This document shows positions 54,240 to 63,183 of a stretch of DNA of 64,000 bases, in pieces. The notes under the pieces are model-generated. The model saw nothing but the letters and a program-made list of their open reading frames with translations, was not told where the DNA came from and searched no databases. The DNA comes from Rickettsia typhi (GTDB lineage: Bacteria > Pseudomonadota > Alphaproteobacteria > Rickettsiales > Deianiraeaceae). Position 1 is the stretch's first letter. Every line of letters begins with the position of its first letter. Made by a program: the position numbers and the translations under genes. The DNA is taken from NCBI GenBank assembly GCA_945898725.1, contig CAMDIK010000002.1:1-64000 (forward strand), read 5' to 3'.

Positions 54240-55208
54240 CTAATCTTCGAGCAATTTAAAACCATTTTCAGATAATTTTTGAATCACTTCATTAAGAGAC
54301 TTTCTCCCAAAATTTTTCATTGACAACAACTTCATTGGTGATTTTTGCGCCAACTCACTCAAATGAGTGATAGACATTTTTTTCAAACAATTTGTAGTTC
54401 TTACTGAAAACTCAACATGATCAACAGGTTTATCTATTGGCTCGGTAATAACAACACTCACAGGCGCAACTTTTTCAGCAGACATGCTTGATGTAATAAG
54501 CAAATCCTCTATACTTACAAGGGGATTTAACATCTCCCTGAGTAAAGCTGTAGCTATTCCCACGGCTTCACTTGGAGAAGCGGAGCCATTCGTTTTTACA
54601 TCCAATATTAATTTATCATAATTAATATACTCCGCATGTCTAGCATCTTCAACACTAAAAGAAACGTTCAAAACTGGACTGTAATATCTATTTAAATTAA
54701 CCCACCCGATATCGTCAACATTGGTAACGTTCTTGGATAATTCAGACCCAAAGCCAGCTAAAATCTTTAAAGATAAATTGATTGATACATCAGAGCTTAT
54801 AGTAAATAGATACTCATCAGGATTCAAAACGCTAACACTTTCAGGAAAATTGATATCTTTAGCGCAAACCTTCATAGGTCCCTTAAGGCTAGTAGTTACA
54901 ATAACTTCATTACTATCGTCCATTCTTAATATCAAGTGGCGTAAATTCAAACCAATTGATATAAAATCTTCAACAACCCCATCAATCACCGAAAACTCGT
55001 GCTTTGTGCCATCTATTTTGACAGCAGCAACACACACACCCCTAATAGAAGACATTAAAACTCTGCGCATTGCATTGCCAATGGTTACACCATAACCTCT
55101 TTCCATAGGATAGAGCATGAATCTAGTGTAGTTATCATCTAAATCTACCTTATTAAACTTAAAGGGTTTGACAAATTCGGAATATACGGAATAGCTATTG
55201 TTGGACAT
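54240..55208 (-). CDS. rpoA: RNA polymerase subunit alpha
   Basis: The 322-residue alpha subunit. The N-terminal domain for dimerisation and beta/beta' assembly has the family's YPMERGYGVTIGNAMRRVLMSSIRG; the C-terminal helix-hairpin-helix domain contacting UP elements and activators shows LSELAQKSPMKLLSMKNFGRKSLNEV. It ends the ribosomal cluster at 54240. rplQ, which follows rpoA in nearly all bacteria, is absent. Confidence 0.98.
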   Translation of the reverse strand: MSNNSYSVYSEFVKPFKFNKVDLDDNYTRFMLYPMERGYGVTIGNAMRRVLMSSIRGVCVAAVKIDGTKHEFSVIDGVVEDFISIGLNLRHLILRMDDSNEVIVTTSLKGPMKVCAKDINFPESVSVLNPDEYLFTISSDVSINLSLKILAGFGSELSKNVTNVDDIGWVNLNRYYSPVLNVSFSVEDARHAEYINYDKLILDVKTNGSASPSEAVGIATALLREMLNPLVSIEDLLITSSMSAEKVAPVSVVITEPIDKPVDHVEFSVRTTNCLKKMSITHLSELAQKSPMKLLSMKNFGRKSLNEVIQKLSENGFKLLED

Positions 55209-55235
55209 TTAAAAATATAAAAAACAAATTAAAAT

Positions 55236-55619
55236 CTACATTCTCCTTCTCTTGGGAGGTCTGCAACCATTATGGGGTAATGGGGTAATATCTTTAAGTA
55301 GCGTTATAGTTAAACCTCTTTTTGCAAGAGCTTGCACAGAAGCTTCGCGACCAGGTCCAGGACCGCACAACAAAACACTTACAGTTTTTACTCCAAAAGA
55401 CTCCATCGCAACTTTTGCAACTTCGTCTGTAGCCAATGTTGCGCCGTAAGGAGTTCCTTTTCTAGAACCTTTAAGCCCACACTTTCCAGCGCTAGACCAG
55501 CACAAAACATTACCAGTTAAATCTGAAAAAGTAACATGTGTATTGTTAAATTTAGCATTTACCACAACAACTGCAACAGAAACCTTGCGTGAGACTTTCT
55601 TTTTAGGATTGGATATCAT
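55236..55619 (-). CDS. rpsK: 30S ribosomal protein S11
   Basis: A 127-residue S11 of the 30S platform. Conserved: FNNTHVTFSDLTGNVLCWSSAGKCGLKGSRKGTPYGA and the tail DITPLPHNGCRPPKRRRM. It follows rpsM after 13 bases and precedes rpoA by 27. Confidence 0.98.
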   Translation of the reverse strand: MISNPKKKVSRKVSVAVVVVNAKFNNTHVTFSDLTGNVLCWSSAGKCGLKGSRKGTPYGATLATDEVAKVAMESFGVKTVSVLLCGPGPGREASVQALAKRGLTITLLKDITPLPHNGCRPPKRRRM

Positions 55620-55632
55620 ATTCTATATAAAA

Positions 55633-56037
55633 CTATTTTTTATTCTTTTTAATACCAGAGCCAGAAGATTTTCTCTTTCCCTTACGAGTGCGAGCATTAG
55701 TCTTGGTTCTTTGACCTCTCACAGGTAACCCAACTTTATGCCTCAAGCCCTGATAACAACCTATAGCGATCTTACGCTTGATGTTAAGTTGAACCTGCCT
55801 ACGAAGCTCACCCTCGGTGGTTACCGCCCCGCTATTTCTAATATATTGAACTATTGCATCAACCTGTTCTTGAGAGAGATTCATAATCTTAGAGTTATGG
55901 TCTACGGCGCAAGCAGTAAGTATTTTTTTTGACATAGAAACCCCAATGCCATAAATAGCACATAAAGAGTATACGGCATTAATAGTTACATCTATTGCAA
56001 CACCTTCAATTTTTAAATTAATTTTTCCAACACCCAT
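55633..56037 (-). CDS. rpsM: 30S ribosomal protein S13
   Basis: A 134-residue S13 in the 30S head, near the P-site tRNA and bridge B1. Conserved: IYGIGVSMSKKILTAC, GELRRQVQLNIKRKIAIGCYQGLRH and GQRTKTNARTRKG. It is longer than usual at the N-terminus and has a basic C-tail. It starts three bases after rplO, where secY and adk would normally stand. Confidence 0.98.
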   Translation of the reverse strand: MGVGKINLKIEGVAIDVTINAVYSLCAIYGIGVSMSKKILTACAVDHNSKIMNLSQEQVDAIVQYIRNSGAVTTEGELRRQVQLNIKRKIAIGCYQGLRHKVGLPVRGQRTKTNARTRKGKRKSSGSGIKKNKK

Positions 56038-56040
56038 AAC

Positions 56041-56511
56041 TTATTTCACAGAACCACCAGCCAACTCAACCATATTTTTTACAGACGCAGATAAAACCAC
56101 CCCGCTGCCAAAGTTTAATTTAGAATCTATAGAGTTAATACCACTAGAGGCAATAACTTTAATCTTCTTACCTTTTTTAATAACCCCTAAATTAACAAAT
56201 GTTTCGGCAGATATTTCACTATCTGTTAGGATTATATTAGAAGCAAGCATATACAATATTTCACTAATTTTAACAGTAGAAAAAGTATCAGTCATAGATG
56301 TAAAACCCCTTTTCGGCAATAACCTTACCTGCGGAGTTTGACTTCCGTAGTAAGCAAGCTGGAGATTGTACTTGCCAGATCTAGCCTTCTGACCCTTGTG
56401 ACCCTTTCCAGCAGTTTTACCCTTACTAGAACCTATACCTTTACCTTTTCTCATAGGTGTGGTACGATCAGATTTTAAATTAAAAAAACTACTACTCATT
56501 TTGCGCAACAT
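56041..56511 (-). CDS. rplO: 50S ribosomal protein L15
   Basis: A 156-residue L15 with the typical [26 protein letters not shown] region and VRLLPKRGF. The ATG at 56511 is preferred: AAGAGG lies about eight bases before it, inside the end of rpsE, which it overlaps by 20 bases. ATG 56499 is an alternative. rpmD (L30), normally between rpsE and rplO, is absent. Confidence 0.96.
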   Translation of the reverse strand: MLRKMSSSFFNLKSDRTTPMRKGKGIGSSKGKTAGKGHKGQKARSGKYNLQLAYYGSQTPQVRLLPKRGFTSMTDTFSTVKISEILYMLASNIILTDSEISAETFVNLGVIKKGKKIKVIASSGINSIDSKLNFGSGVVLSASVKNMVELAGGSVK

Positions 56512-57031
56512 TAATACCTCTTAAATACTTATAATAATCCGGTGATTTCAAAGACAGCACTGCCCCAGAAAAAGCCTTAATTATATTATGTGGATTTGAT
56601 GAACCATGCAGCTTTACAACAATATCTGTAATACCCAAGCACTCGCACGCCGCTGTAACCACAGGGCCAGCAACTATACCGGTTCCAGGCTTAGCAGAGA
56701 TCAAAAACAATTTCGAGCTACAATATTTTGACATCCCAGAGTGATAAATGGTCTTTCTGGAGATACCAGAGTCAATAATCTTTTTTAAAGGCACGGCAAA
56801 CAAATTATTTTGAGCAACGCGCAAAGCTTTCTCTTCCGCAGCTTTAACCTCGGCAGCGTTACCAAGTCCAAAACCAAACACACCATCCTCATTACCAATC
56901 ACAACCAAAACGGAAACAGACATACGCCTCCCCCCAGATGTCGTCTTGGACACTCTAGCCACATTAATTACCCTAGATATAAACTCGGTATTATGCAGAT
57001 TCTTTTTTACTACTCTCTTAGATTTTATCAT
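56492..57031 (-). CDS. rpsE: 30S ribosomal protein S5
   Basis: A 179-residue S5, decoding accuracy and mRNA helicase function at the 30S entrance. Conserved: [29 protein letters not shown] (dsRBD-like), [17 protein letters not shown] and [32 protein letters not shown]. Its end overlaps rplO. Confidence 0.98.
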   Translation of the reverse strand: MIKSKRVVKKNLHNTEFISRVINVARVSKTTSGGRRMSVSVLVVIGNEDGVFGFGLGNAAEVKAAEEKALRVAQNNLFAVPLKKIIDSGISRKTIYHSGMSKYCSSKLFLISAKPGTGIVAGPVVTAACECLGITDIVVKLHGSSNPHNIIKAFSGAVLSLKSPDYYKYLRGINVAQNE

Positions 57032-57043
57032 AACAACCCCAAA

Positions 57044-57409
57044 CTATTCACTAATTAAAAAAAACCCATTATGAAAGGCTTTCACCCTACCATGAAAAAG
57101 ATAGCCACAACGATTAAAATACATATTATTTACATCAATCCCAATTTTATCAACACTCTCTCTAAATCTTTTACCAACCTCTTTTGCCATATCCACAGTT
57201 CCAGGATTAACACTTAGAGACTTCACCTCTTTAGCAGAGCTTGAAAATCCGCATATACATAACTTTGTTTTTTTATTATACAAAAAAGCATGTATATGTA
57301 AATTTGTAACAGACAAACCAATGCCATACTCTTTGTCTCCAGATTTTTTATCCACAGTTGCAATATTTGCCTTTCTTTTACATTTTTTAAATGTGTAACT
57401 TTTACCCAT
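57044..57409 (-). CDS. rplR: 50S ribosomal protein L18
   Basis: A 121-residue L18 that binds 5S rRNA. Conserved features are weaker than usual but the C-terminal AKEVGKRFRESVDKIGIDVNNMYFNRCGYLFHGRVKAF is clear (usually F D R G G Y L Y H G R V). It lies in the standard place between rplF and rpsE. Confidence 0.95.
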   Translation of the reverse strand: MGKSYTFKKCKRKANIATVDKKSGDKEYGIGLSVTNLHIHAFLYNKKTKLCICGFSSSAKEVKSLSVNPGTVDMAKEVGKRFRESVDKIGIDVNNMYFNRCGYLFHGRVKAFHNGFFLISE

Positions 57410-57421
57410 AATACAATAAAA

Positions 57422-57955
57422 TTATTTTTTATTCGCCTTAACTTCCTTTCTTCTAACAAAATCACCAACCTCGATAATTCCTTTAGCCTTATAAGGTTCT
57501 ACTTTTTTCATAGATTTTAAATAAGCCGCAAAAGCTGTAACTAAGTTTAAATTAAAACTTGAAAGAAATATCTTTGTACTAGAAGTAACTTTCACAGATA
57601 TATCGGAAGGAATTACAACAAGAACTCCGTGGCTTAGTCCAATATATAACGACAAATACTTATCTCCAATTAAATCAGCTTTATAACCAACGCCATTCAT
57701 TTCAATTGCAATATCAACCCCTTTGGACAAGCCGTTAACAGCGTTACGTATATTGCGTATAACAGTACCAGCTAAAGATTTATTACTTTTCTGAGTTAGA
57801 TTTACCGAAATAATTCCATCAAGAATTGAGACCCCCAAGCCAAATAATCCAATTTTCAATTTTTTACCAGCGACATTGGATAGTATAAGGAATTCATCAA
57901 ATTTTTCACAAGATACACCGTTAAGACAAACCTTTTCTTTTGCAACCCTAGACAT
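57422..57955 (-). CDS. rplF: 50S ribosomal protein L6
   Basis: A 177-residue L6 with two related domains. The C-terminal block KVEPYKAKGIIEVGDFVRRKEVKANKK matches the family's EPYKGKGI...RKEGK end. The centre (GVGYKADLIGDKYLSLYIGLSHGVLVVIP) is also typical. ATG 57955 lies one base after rpsH; a slightly longer frame is less likely. Confidence 0.97.
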   Translation of the reverse strand: MSRVAKEKVCLNGVSCEKFDEFLILSNVAGKKLKIGLFGLGVSILDGIISVNLTQKSNKSLAGTVIRNIRNAVNGLSKGVDIAIEMNGVGYKADLIGDKYLSLYIGLSHGVLVVIPSDISVKVTSSTKIFLSSFNLNLVTAFAAYLKSMKKVEPYKAKGIIEVGDFVRRKEVKANKK

Positions 57956-57956
57956 A

Positions 57957-58352
57957 TTAACACACAAAAAACAACACTTCGCCGCCGATATTCTTCTTCA
58001 AAGCATCGCTAGAAGACATAATGCCACAAGAAGTGGAAACTACATAAGTTATAAATTGATTTTTCATTCTCATTTCCCTTAAATTATCAACGGTGGCATA
58101 AAACCTCTTTGAGGGCTTGGAAATAGCCACAATATTACTAATAGCCTTGTCGCCAAATACAGAATTTACAACGGCATAAACGGTTCTAGTATCTTCACTA
58201 ACCTTATAACCAGATATATAACCAAGTTGAATCAAAACATCAAGACAACCTCTAACAACACCAGAATTTACAGCAACAAAAGATAAATTTTTTCCCACTC
58301 TGGCATTTTTAACAGAGGAAATCATTTTAGATAGAACGGAATTTCCAGACAT
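57957..58352 (-). CDS. rpsH: 30S ribosomal protein S8
   Basis: A 131-residue S8, a primary 16S rRNA binder. The C-terminal STSCGIMSSSDALKKNIGGEVLFFV is the family signature (STS.G.MT...A....GGE), and the N-terminal SVLSKMISSVKNARV fits. The frame is open upstream, but ATG 58352 gives the normal length and clears rpsN by 16 bases. Confidence 0.97.
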   Translation of the reverse strand: MSGNSVLSKMISSVKNARVGKNLSFVAVNSGVVRGCLDVLIQLGYISGYKVSEDTRTVYAVVNSVFGDKAISNIVAISKPSKRFYATVDNLREMRMKNQFITYVVSTSCGIMSSSDALKKNIGGEVLFFVC

Positions 58353-58368
58353 ATACTTATATAAAAAA

Positions 58369-58650
58369 TTAAACCTTCTTAAAACCGGGCAACAATCCCT
58401 GCACAACAGCTTCTCTGTATGCATTTCTACACATACCAACCAAACGAATAAATGCTCTAGGCTTTCCAGTTATACCACACCTGTTTTTTCTCCTAACTAT
58501 AGATACACTTCTATTTTTAGATAAGGAAAATGAAGCGGACATATCGCCAGAATTCTTTACCAAAGAAGACAATGACATTCGCTTGACACGATTCGCATCA
58601 ATTTTTTTATTCCACTTTCTAGTTTTTACTTTTTTTGATTCTTTTGCCAT
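58369..58650 (-). CDS. rpsN: 30S ribosomal protein S14
   Basis: A 93-residue S14 of the long, zinc-free type. RCGITGKPRAFIRLVGMCRNAYREAVVQGLLPGFKK corresponds to the family's TGRPRGxxRKFGLxRxxLRExAxxGxxPG. The N-terminal half is highly basic. Confidence 0.95.
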   Translation of the reverse strand: MAKESKKVKTRKWNKKIDANRVKRMSLSSLVKNSGDMSASFSLSKNRSVSIVRRKNRCGITGKPRAFIRLVGMCRNAYREAVVQGLLPGFKKV

Positions 58651-58656
58651 ACAATA

Positions 58657-59175
58657 TTACAAACTAAAGGGTAAATTAATCTTCGATAACAACAACAACG
58701 ACTTCTCCTTTGAGGAGGAAGATATACGACAACAAATATTTAAGTCAACTAAAAAATTAACTTCATAAAATATACTTGAATCTCCAGGTAAAGTTATTGT
58801 AAAATTACCATCTCGGTCAAAGTTTTTATTTAACCCTCGGAAATCACGCAACCTGGGAAGAGCAATATACACAAGCTTATCAAGCATGTGAAACATTTTT
58901 TTTCCTCTTAAAGTGCAAATAACAGAAAGTGGCTGACCCTCTCTAATCTTTAATGCTGCGTCAGAAAACTTAGCGTTTCTAACTATTGGTTTAGACCCTG
59001 TCAACAAAACCATATCATTTTTTACATTTTGTAAAAATTTTTTATCGGTACCTTGATTTCCAAGATTAAAGCACAGAGTCATCTTTTTTAAACTGGGCAA
59101 TTGATGCACATTTTGTATGGCAAATTTATCCTTACATTCAACTAATGCTAATTTATATTTTTCCTTAATATTCAT
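58657..59175 (-). CDS. rplE: 50S ribosomal protein L5
   Basis: A 172-residue L5, binding 5S rRNA and tRNA. Conserved: KKMTLCFNLG, GSKPIVRNAKFSDAALKIREGQPLSVICTLRGKKMFHMLDKLVYIALPRLRDFRGL. The C-terminus is divergent (serine- and leucine-rich) and lacks the usual ending, but the length is near normal. Confidence 0.96.
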   Translation of the reverse strand: MNIKEKYKLALVECKDKFAIQNVHQLPSLKKMTLCFNLGNQGTDKKFLQNVKNDMVLLTGSKPIVRNAKFSDAALKIREGQPLSVICTLRGKKMFHMLDKLVYIALPRLRDFRGLNKNFDRDGNFTITLPGDSSIFYEVNFLVDLNICCRISSSSKEKSLLLLSKINLPFSL

Positions 59176-59177
59176 AT

Positions 59178-59408
59178 CTATTTAACAGACAACAAAGAAA
59201 CGTTTGAAATGTGAATTGGAATCATGGTTTTAGTGGGTATTTTTTTACCTTCAGAGTCCGTAGATAAGCTAAACTTATAACAAATATTCTCCAATAACAC
59301 CACATTATTCACACGATTCACACTAGCAACTATAGCGCTAGATCCGGAATTAGAACCAGATATAATCACGACTTTAGATCCTTTTTTAATTTTTTTCAAT
59401 AAACCCAT
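59178..59408 (-). CDS. rplX: 50S ribosomal protein L24
   Basis: A short L24 of 76 residues (usual 100-105). The N-terminal KOW motif IKKGSKVVIISGSNSGSSAIV is clear; the C-terminal extension is lost, leaving PIHISNVSLL, which matches the family's PIHxSNVxL end of the core. It is the assembly-initiating 50S protein. Confidence 0.92.
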   Translation of the reverse strand: MGLLKKIKKGSKVVIISGSNSGSSAIVASVNRVNNVVLLENICYKFSLSTDSEGKKIPTKTMIPIHISNVSLLSVK

Positions 59409-59415
59409 AATTCAA

Positions 59416-59790
59416 TTAAACAACCTCAGCAGCCAAAGACAGTATCTTCGAAAAAACAGGATTAGCACGCAACTCTCTGCACACCGGACCCATAACTCTA
59501 GTTCCAATCATTTCATATTTATCGTTCAAAAGGACAACAGCATTGTCAGAAAAAGATAATCTTGAACCATCCATTTTCCTATAAACCTCGCTCCTAGTTC
59601 TAACTACAACAGCGATAAACTTATGACCTTTTTTATACTTACCATTCGGAGTAACACTTTGAGCGGATACCCTAATAATACCACCAACCTTACAAAAAGC
59701 TTGCCTCATGCCACCAAATACGTGGATACATTTAGCAATTTTCACTCCAGAATTATCAGCTACATTTAATACAGTAAACTTACATATCAT
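59416..59790 (-). CDS. rplN: 50S ribosomal protein L14
   Basis: A 124-residue L14 at the 30S interface. Conserved: LNVADNSGVKIAKCIHVFGG, VVVRTRSEVYRKMDGSRLSFSDNAVVLLND and GTRVMGPVCRELR. Full length. Confidence 0.97.
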   Translation of the reverse strand: MICKFTVLNVADNSGVKIAKCIHVFGGMRQAFCKVGGIIRVSAQSVTPNGKYKKGHKFIAVVVRTRSEVYRKMDGSRLSFSDNAVVLLNDKYEMIGTRVMGPVCRELRANPVFSKILSLAAEVV

Positions 59791-59797
59791 ATATCAA

Positions 59798-60052
59798 TCA
59801 AACAGTCAATTTTACAAAATGGCTTTTTTTACTGGAGATAGGTCTACAAGAGTAAACGTCAACCTTGTCACCAATCTTGCACACCAGTGTATCATCATGG
59901 CAAGTTAATACACGTTTAATTTTTACATATTTACCAACTTTATGTAACACAGTATCAAAAAATGCAACCTTTACAGTTTTTGCTCCAGATACAGCAATAA
60001 CCTCAGCATTTCTAATCAATAACTTAGATTTATTTATATCTATAGAAAACAT
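59798..60052 (-). CDS. rpsQ: 30S ribosomal protein S17
   Basis: An 84-residue S17 OB-fold protein. Conserved traces: AKTVKVAFFDTVLHKVGKYVKIKRVLTCHD and KIGDKVDVYSCRPISSKKSHFVKL. ATG 60052 is chosen to give the normal length; a longer frame would overlap rpmC. Confidence 0.93.
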   Translation of the reverse strand: MFSIDINKSKLLIRNAEVIAVSGAKTVKVAFFDTVLHKVGKYVKIKRVLTCHDDTLVCKIGDKVDVYSCRPISSKKSHFVKLTV

Positions 60053-60095
60053 TTTTTTAATAAAACCATTGAGAACACATCTTTCATATACTATA

Positions 60096-60299
60096 TCAAA
60101 CACTACGTAAATAGTTTGCAAGTATTTTTTTACATTTTCTTTTTAAATTAATACAATTCTTAAGATCCTCCGAAGATTGATTGCTAAAAATGTTCATTAC
60201 ACCAACGAATAACTGCCTTCTAGAATCCAAAAAAGAATCTAAAGAATCTGAAGGTTTTTGAGATATAATTTTATTTTTTTTACCTATTTTTCTCAACAT
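60096..60299 (-). CDS. rpmC: 50S ribosomal protein L29 (divergent)
   Basis: A 67-residue, strongly basic, helical protein in the rpmC position between rplP and rpsQ. Sequence similarity is weak: only the spacing of RQLFVGVMN (usually E...LRFQ) and the following basic helix (LKRKCKKIL) resemble L29. The call depends on position, size and charge. A 43-base gap to rpsQ follows. Confidence 0.7.
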   Translation of the reverse strand: MLRKIGKKNKIISQKPSDSLDSFLDSRRQLFVGVMNIFSNQSSEDLKNCINLKRKCKKILANYLRSV

Positions 60300-60302
60300 A
60301 TA

Positions 60303-60716
60303 TTAAATTAAACAAGATCTTCTAACAATTACCTTTGTATCGGATGGAATTTTCTTTGAAGCTTTTTCAAGAGCTTCTCGAGCTATTTCCAAGGAAACAT
60401 TTGAAATTTCAAACATTATAAACCCAGCCTTACAGTTATAGACATAATGATCAACACTACCTTTACCACCACCCATTCGCACCTCAAGTGGCTTCTTGGT
60501 TACTGGAAGCAAATGCGCTAAGTTGATAAACAACATTCCACCATGAGGTTTGATATATCTTGATATCACCTTACGTGCAGATTCCGCCTGCTTTTCAGTG
60601 ATTCTTACACCCTCTAAAACCTTTAAACCTATTACACCAAAGTTTAAATTAACATTTCCACTCGCCAAACCAGAACTATCCACTTTGCGAAATTTTCTAT
60701 ACTTCTTACCAGCCAT
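60303..60716 (-). CDS. rplP: 50S ribosomal protein L16
   Basis: A 137-residue L16 near the A-site. KYRKFRKVDSSGLASGN at the start and the core RITEKQAESARKVISRYIKP, KPLEVRMGGGKGSVDHYVYNCKAGFIMFEI are diagnostic. The catalytic-centre loop with the Arg that is hydroxylated in some bacteria is present as VRMGGGKG. Confidence 0.97.
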   Translation of the reverse strand: MAGKKYRKFRKVDSSGLASGNVNLNFGVIGLKVLEGVRITEKQAESARKVISRYIKPHGGMLFINLAHLLPVTKKPLEVRMGGGKGSVDHYVYNCKAGFIMFEISNVSLEIAREALEKASKKIPSDTKVIVRRSCLI

Positions 60717-60725
60717 AATAATAAA

Positions 60726-61352
60726 CTAACTAAACTTTTCAGGAATATGAACCCAAACTTTTATACCTATATTTCCATATTTTGTAGCAGCGACTTTACA
60801 AGAGTAATCTATGTTAGCTCTAATTGTATGCAGAGGTATTGAACCATCTTTATACACTTCAGATCTAGCAATTTCTGCGCCGTTTAACCTGCCCGAAATT
60901 ACAATTTTTACACCCAGTGCTCCAAATTTCATACTATTTTGAACAGCTAGCTTAACGGATTTTTTGTAAGAACTGCCAGAACTAATGTGGTTTGCTATGT
61001 ACAAACCAATAATACTTGCATCCAACTCTGGACGTTTAACACCTTTTACAGATATAGAAACATCCTTGCCAGTTAAACTTGTCAAGTGAGTTTTAATACT
61101 CGATATATTATCTGGATTTCCTATAATACTAACTGGCCTAGCAGAAAGTATGGATATTTCAACACTTTTACCCAGGCGAGATATAGAAACCCGTGAAATA
61201 AAGTATTTACCATCAAACTGAGATAAATATTTTCTAATCTGCATATCTTCTAACGCGAAATCAGAGTATTCCTTACCCACAGCAAACCAATTTGCTAACC
61301 AGTTTTTGCGATAATCAATCGCAAATAAAAATCTACTAGATTTCTGACCCAT
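60726..61352 (-). CDS. rpsC: 30S ribosomal protein S3 (KH loop degenerate)
   Basis: A 208-residue S3 at the mRNA entrance. The start MGQKSSRFLFAIDYRKNWLANWFA and the C-terminal half (KLAVQNSMKFGALGVKIVISGRLNGAEIARSE, PLHTIRANIDY) are typical. The KH-domain GXXG loop, normally Gly-(Arg/Lys)-(Lys/Gly)-Gly after the first helix, is replaced by IIGNPDN around residues 70-76, so the nucleic-acid-binding loop appears lost or changed. Confidence 0.95.
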   Translation of the reverse strand: MGQKSSRFLFAIDYRKNWLANWFAVGKEYSDFALEDMQIRKYLSQFDGKYFISRVSISRLGKSVEISILSARPVSIIGNPDNISSIKTHLTSLTGKDVSISVKGVKRPELDASIIGLYIANHISSGSSYKKSVKLAVQNSMKFGALGVKIVISGRLNGAEIARSEVYKDGSIPLHTIRANIDYSCKVAATKYGNIGIKVWVHIPEKFS

Positions 61353-61360
61353 ATAAAAAA

Positions 61361-61723
61361 CTAACTATCAATTTCCGAAACAACAATTGTCAAGCGTGAA
61401 TACATCTTACAAATCCCCGAAGACCTACCACGACCACGCGCCATAAATCTTTTAAGCACTATATCTTTTCCAACCAAAACAAGCTTAACTTTTAACCTAG
61501 ATATATCCATACCAAAATTATGCTCAGCGTTGGCAACAGCCGATTTTAGACAATTTAAAAATATCGGCGCTGCACCTTTTCTGCAAAAAGAAAGGTAAAC
61601 AAACGCTTCATCTACAGTCTTGGCACGGATCATATCCGCAACCAAATTCATTTTATACACGCTACCACGCACCCTAAAAACCTTAGCCTCTGCAGTAATT
61701 TTATTTTTTTGTACAACACCCAT
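61361..61723 (-). CDS. rplV: 50S ribosomal protein L22
   Basis: A 120-residue L22 lining the exit tunnel. Conserved: LVADMIRAKTVDEAFVYLSFCRKGAAPIFLNCLKSAVANAEHNFGMD and the loop tip KRFMARGRGRSSGI before the final strand. Confidence 0.97.
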   Translation of the reverse strand: MGVVQKNKITAEAKVFRVRGSVYKMNLVADMIRAKTVDEAFVYLSFCRKGAAPIFLNCLKSAVANAEHNFGMDISRLKVKLVLVGKDIVLKRFMARGRGRSSGICKMYSRLTIVVSEIDS

Positions 61724-61738
61724 ATTAACACTAAAAAA

Positions 61739-61999
61739 CTACGAATCTTTATGACCTTTAAACGTTCTGGTCATAGAAAACTCTCCAAGCTTATGACCTA
61801 TCATACCCTCTGTAACGGATACAGGAATATAAGTTTTACCATTATATACCAAAAATGTAATACCAACAAATTCAGGGATAATAGTTGATCTTCTTGATTT
61901 GGTTTTAATCTGCGAAACCTTATTCGAAGATTTGGAGCGCATAGCGGCAACCAATACACTTTTGTCTATAAAAGGTCCTTTTTTAGATGAACGAGCCAT
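61739..61999 (-). CDS. rpsS: 30S ribosomal protein S19
   Basis: An 86-residue S19 in the 30S head: [41 protein letters not shown] and [21 protein letters not shown] 61999 gives normal length; a longer frame would overlap rplB. Confidence 0.98.
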   Translation of the reverse strand: MARSSKKGPFIDKSVLVAAMRSKSSNKVSQIKTKSRRSTIIPEFVGITFLVYNGKTYIPVSVTEGMIGHKLGEFSMTRTFKGHKDS

Positions 62000-62012
62000 A
62001 AATACAATCAAA

Positions 62013-62876
62013 TTACTTCTTATTCCTTCTTCTTGATGTAACAATAAAGAAATTTGTTCTCTTGTTACTTCTAGTTATCTTACCTTTGCAGTTTTTGCCC
62101 CAAGGGCTTCTTGGATGTCCACCTCCGGAAGTTTTACCTTCACCACCACCGTGTGGGTGATCTACGGGATTCATTGCAACACCTCTAACAGTGGGGCGTA
62201 CGCCAAGCCATCTACTTCTCCCAGCTTTTCCAACTGTTTGATTTGCAAATTCTTTATTGTCAACCTGACCGACAGAGGCTAAAGCATCTTGATGAATTCT
62301 ACGAGTTTCACCAGATGGCAATCTAAGTAATACATACATACCATCCCTACCAGCAACCTGCACAGAAGTTCCAGCAGATCTAGCTAATTGGGCACCTCCA
62401 CCAGGTTTTAGCTCCACACAATGCACAAAAGATCCAACTGGGAAACTCTTTAAACACATTCTATTTCCTGGTAATATTTCAGTAAAATGTTCAAACAGGG
62501 TAATAATCATACCTGGATTTAGGTTTTCAGCTCTAATAATGTAGTATAATTTATCAAGACAATTTCCAGATTTACCCTTAATTAAAGCAATTGGAACATT
62601 GCGATTTGGATCATATTCAATTCTAACAACTTCAAAAGAAGAACCATAGTCCTCCTTAGACCATTTAAATTGAATAATGCGATACGCCCTCTTATGAGCC
62701 CCGCCTTTATGCCTGCAAGTAATATGACCTTTATTATCCCTACCAGAAGTTCTACGCTTTGAGTGTATAAGCGACTTACACCTCTCACCAGTATCTTCGT
62801 AAGTTTTAAGATTCTTTACCAAACCCCTTTGTGATGGAGTTACTGGAGATATTTTTTTTTGTATCACAGTAGACAT
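62013..62876 (-). CDS. rplB: 50S ribosomal protein L2
   Basis: A 287-residue L2 needed for subunit association and the peptidyl-transferase centre. Conserved: [47 protein letters not shown], and [24 protein letters not shown] with the functionally important His. Confidence 0.98.
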   Translation of the reverse strand: MSTVIQKKISPVTPSQRGLVKNLKTYEDTGERCKSLIHSKRRTSGRDNKGHITCRHKGGAHKRAYRIIQFKWSKEDYGSSFEVVRIEYDPNRNVPIALIKGKSGNCLDKLYYIIRAENLNPGMIITLFEHFTEILPGNRMCLKSFPVGSFVHCVELKPGGGAQLARSAGTSVQVAGRDGMYVLLRLPSGETRRIHQDALASVGQVDNKEFANQTVGKAGRSRWLGVRPTVRGVAMNPVDHPHGGGEGKTSGGGHPRSPWGKNCKGKITRSNKRTNFFIVTSRRRNKK

Positions 62877-62878
62877 AA

Positions 62879-63181
62879 CTATATATTATAACTAATAGAA
62901 CCAGAACGTAAAACAACATTTGCAATTTTAATCTTTTTTTCAGCTCTAGAGCCTTTGTAAGATCTAGTCCTTGTTTTTCTAACCGACACATTTACAGATT
63001 TTACAGTAACACCGAATATACTTTCTATAGCTTTTTTGATAAGTAACTTATCTGCAACATTGTTAACCACAAAAGTATAAAGAAGTGGATTTTTTTCATG
63101 AGCTTTATAGGACTTATCGGTCACCAAAGGTCTCACTATAACATCATATAAATGATAATTTTTTACTAACTGAACAGACAT
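62879..63181 (-). CDS. rplW: 50S ribosomal protein L23
   Basis: A 100-residue L23 at the tunnel exit, docking site for trigger factor and SRP. VIVRPLVTDKSYKAHEKNPLLYTFVV matches the family's PxxTEKS...YxFxV; the VKSVNVSVRKTRTRSYKGSRAEKKIKIA region follows. ATG 63181, two bases after rplD, is preferred. Confidence 0.96.
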   Translation of the reverse strand: MSVQLVKNYHLYDVIVRPLVTDKSYKAHEKNPLLYTFVVNNVADKLLIKKAIESIFGVTVKSVNVSVRKTRTRSYKGSRAEKKIKIANVVLRSGSISYNI

Positions 63182-63183
63182 TA

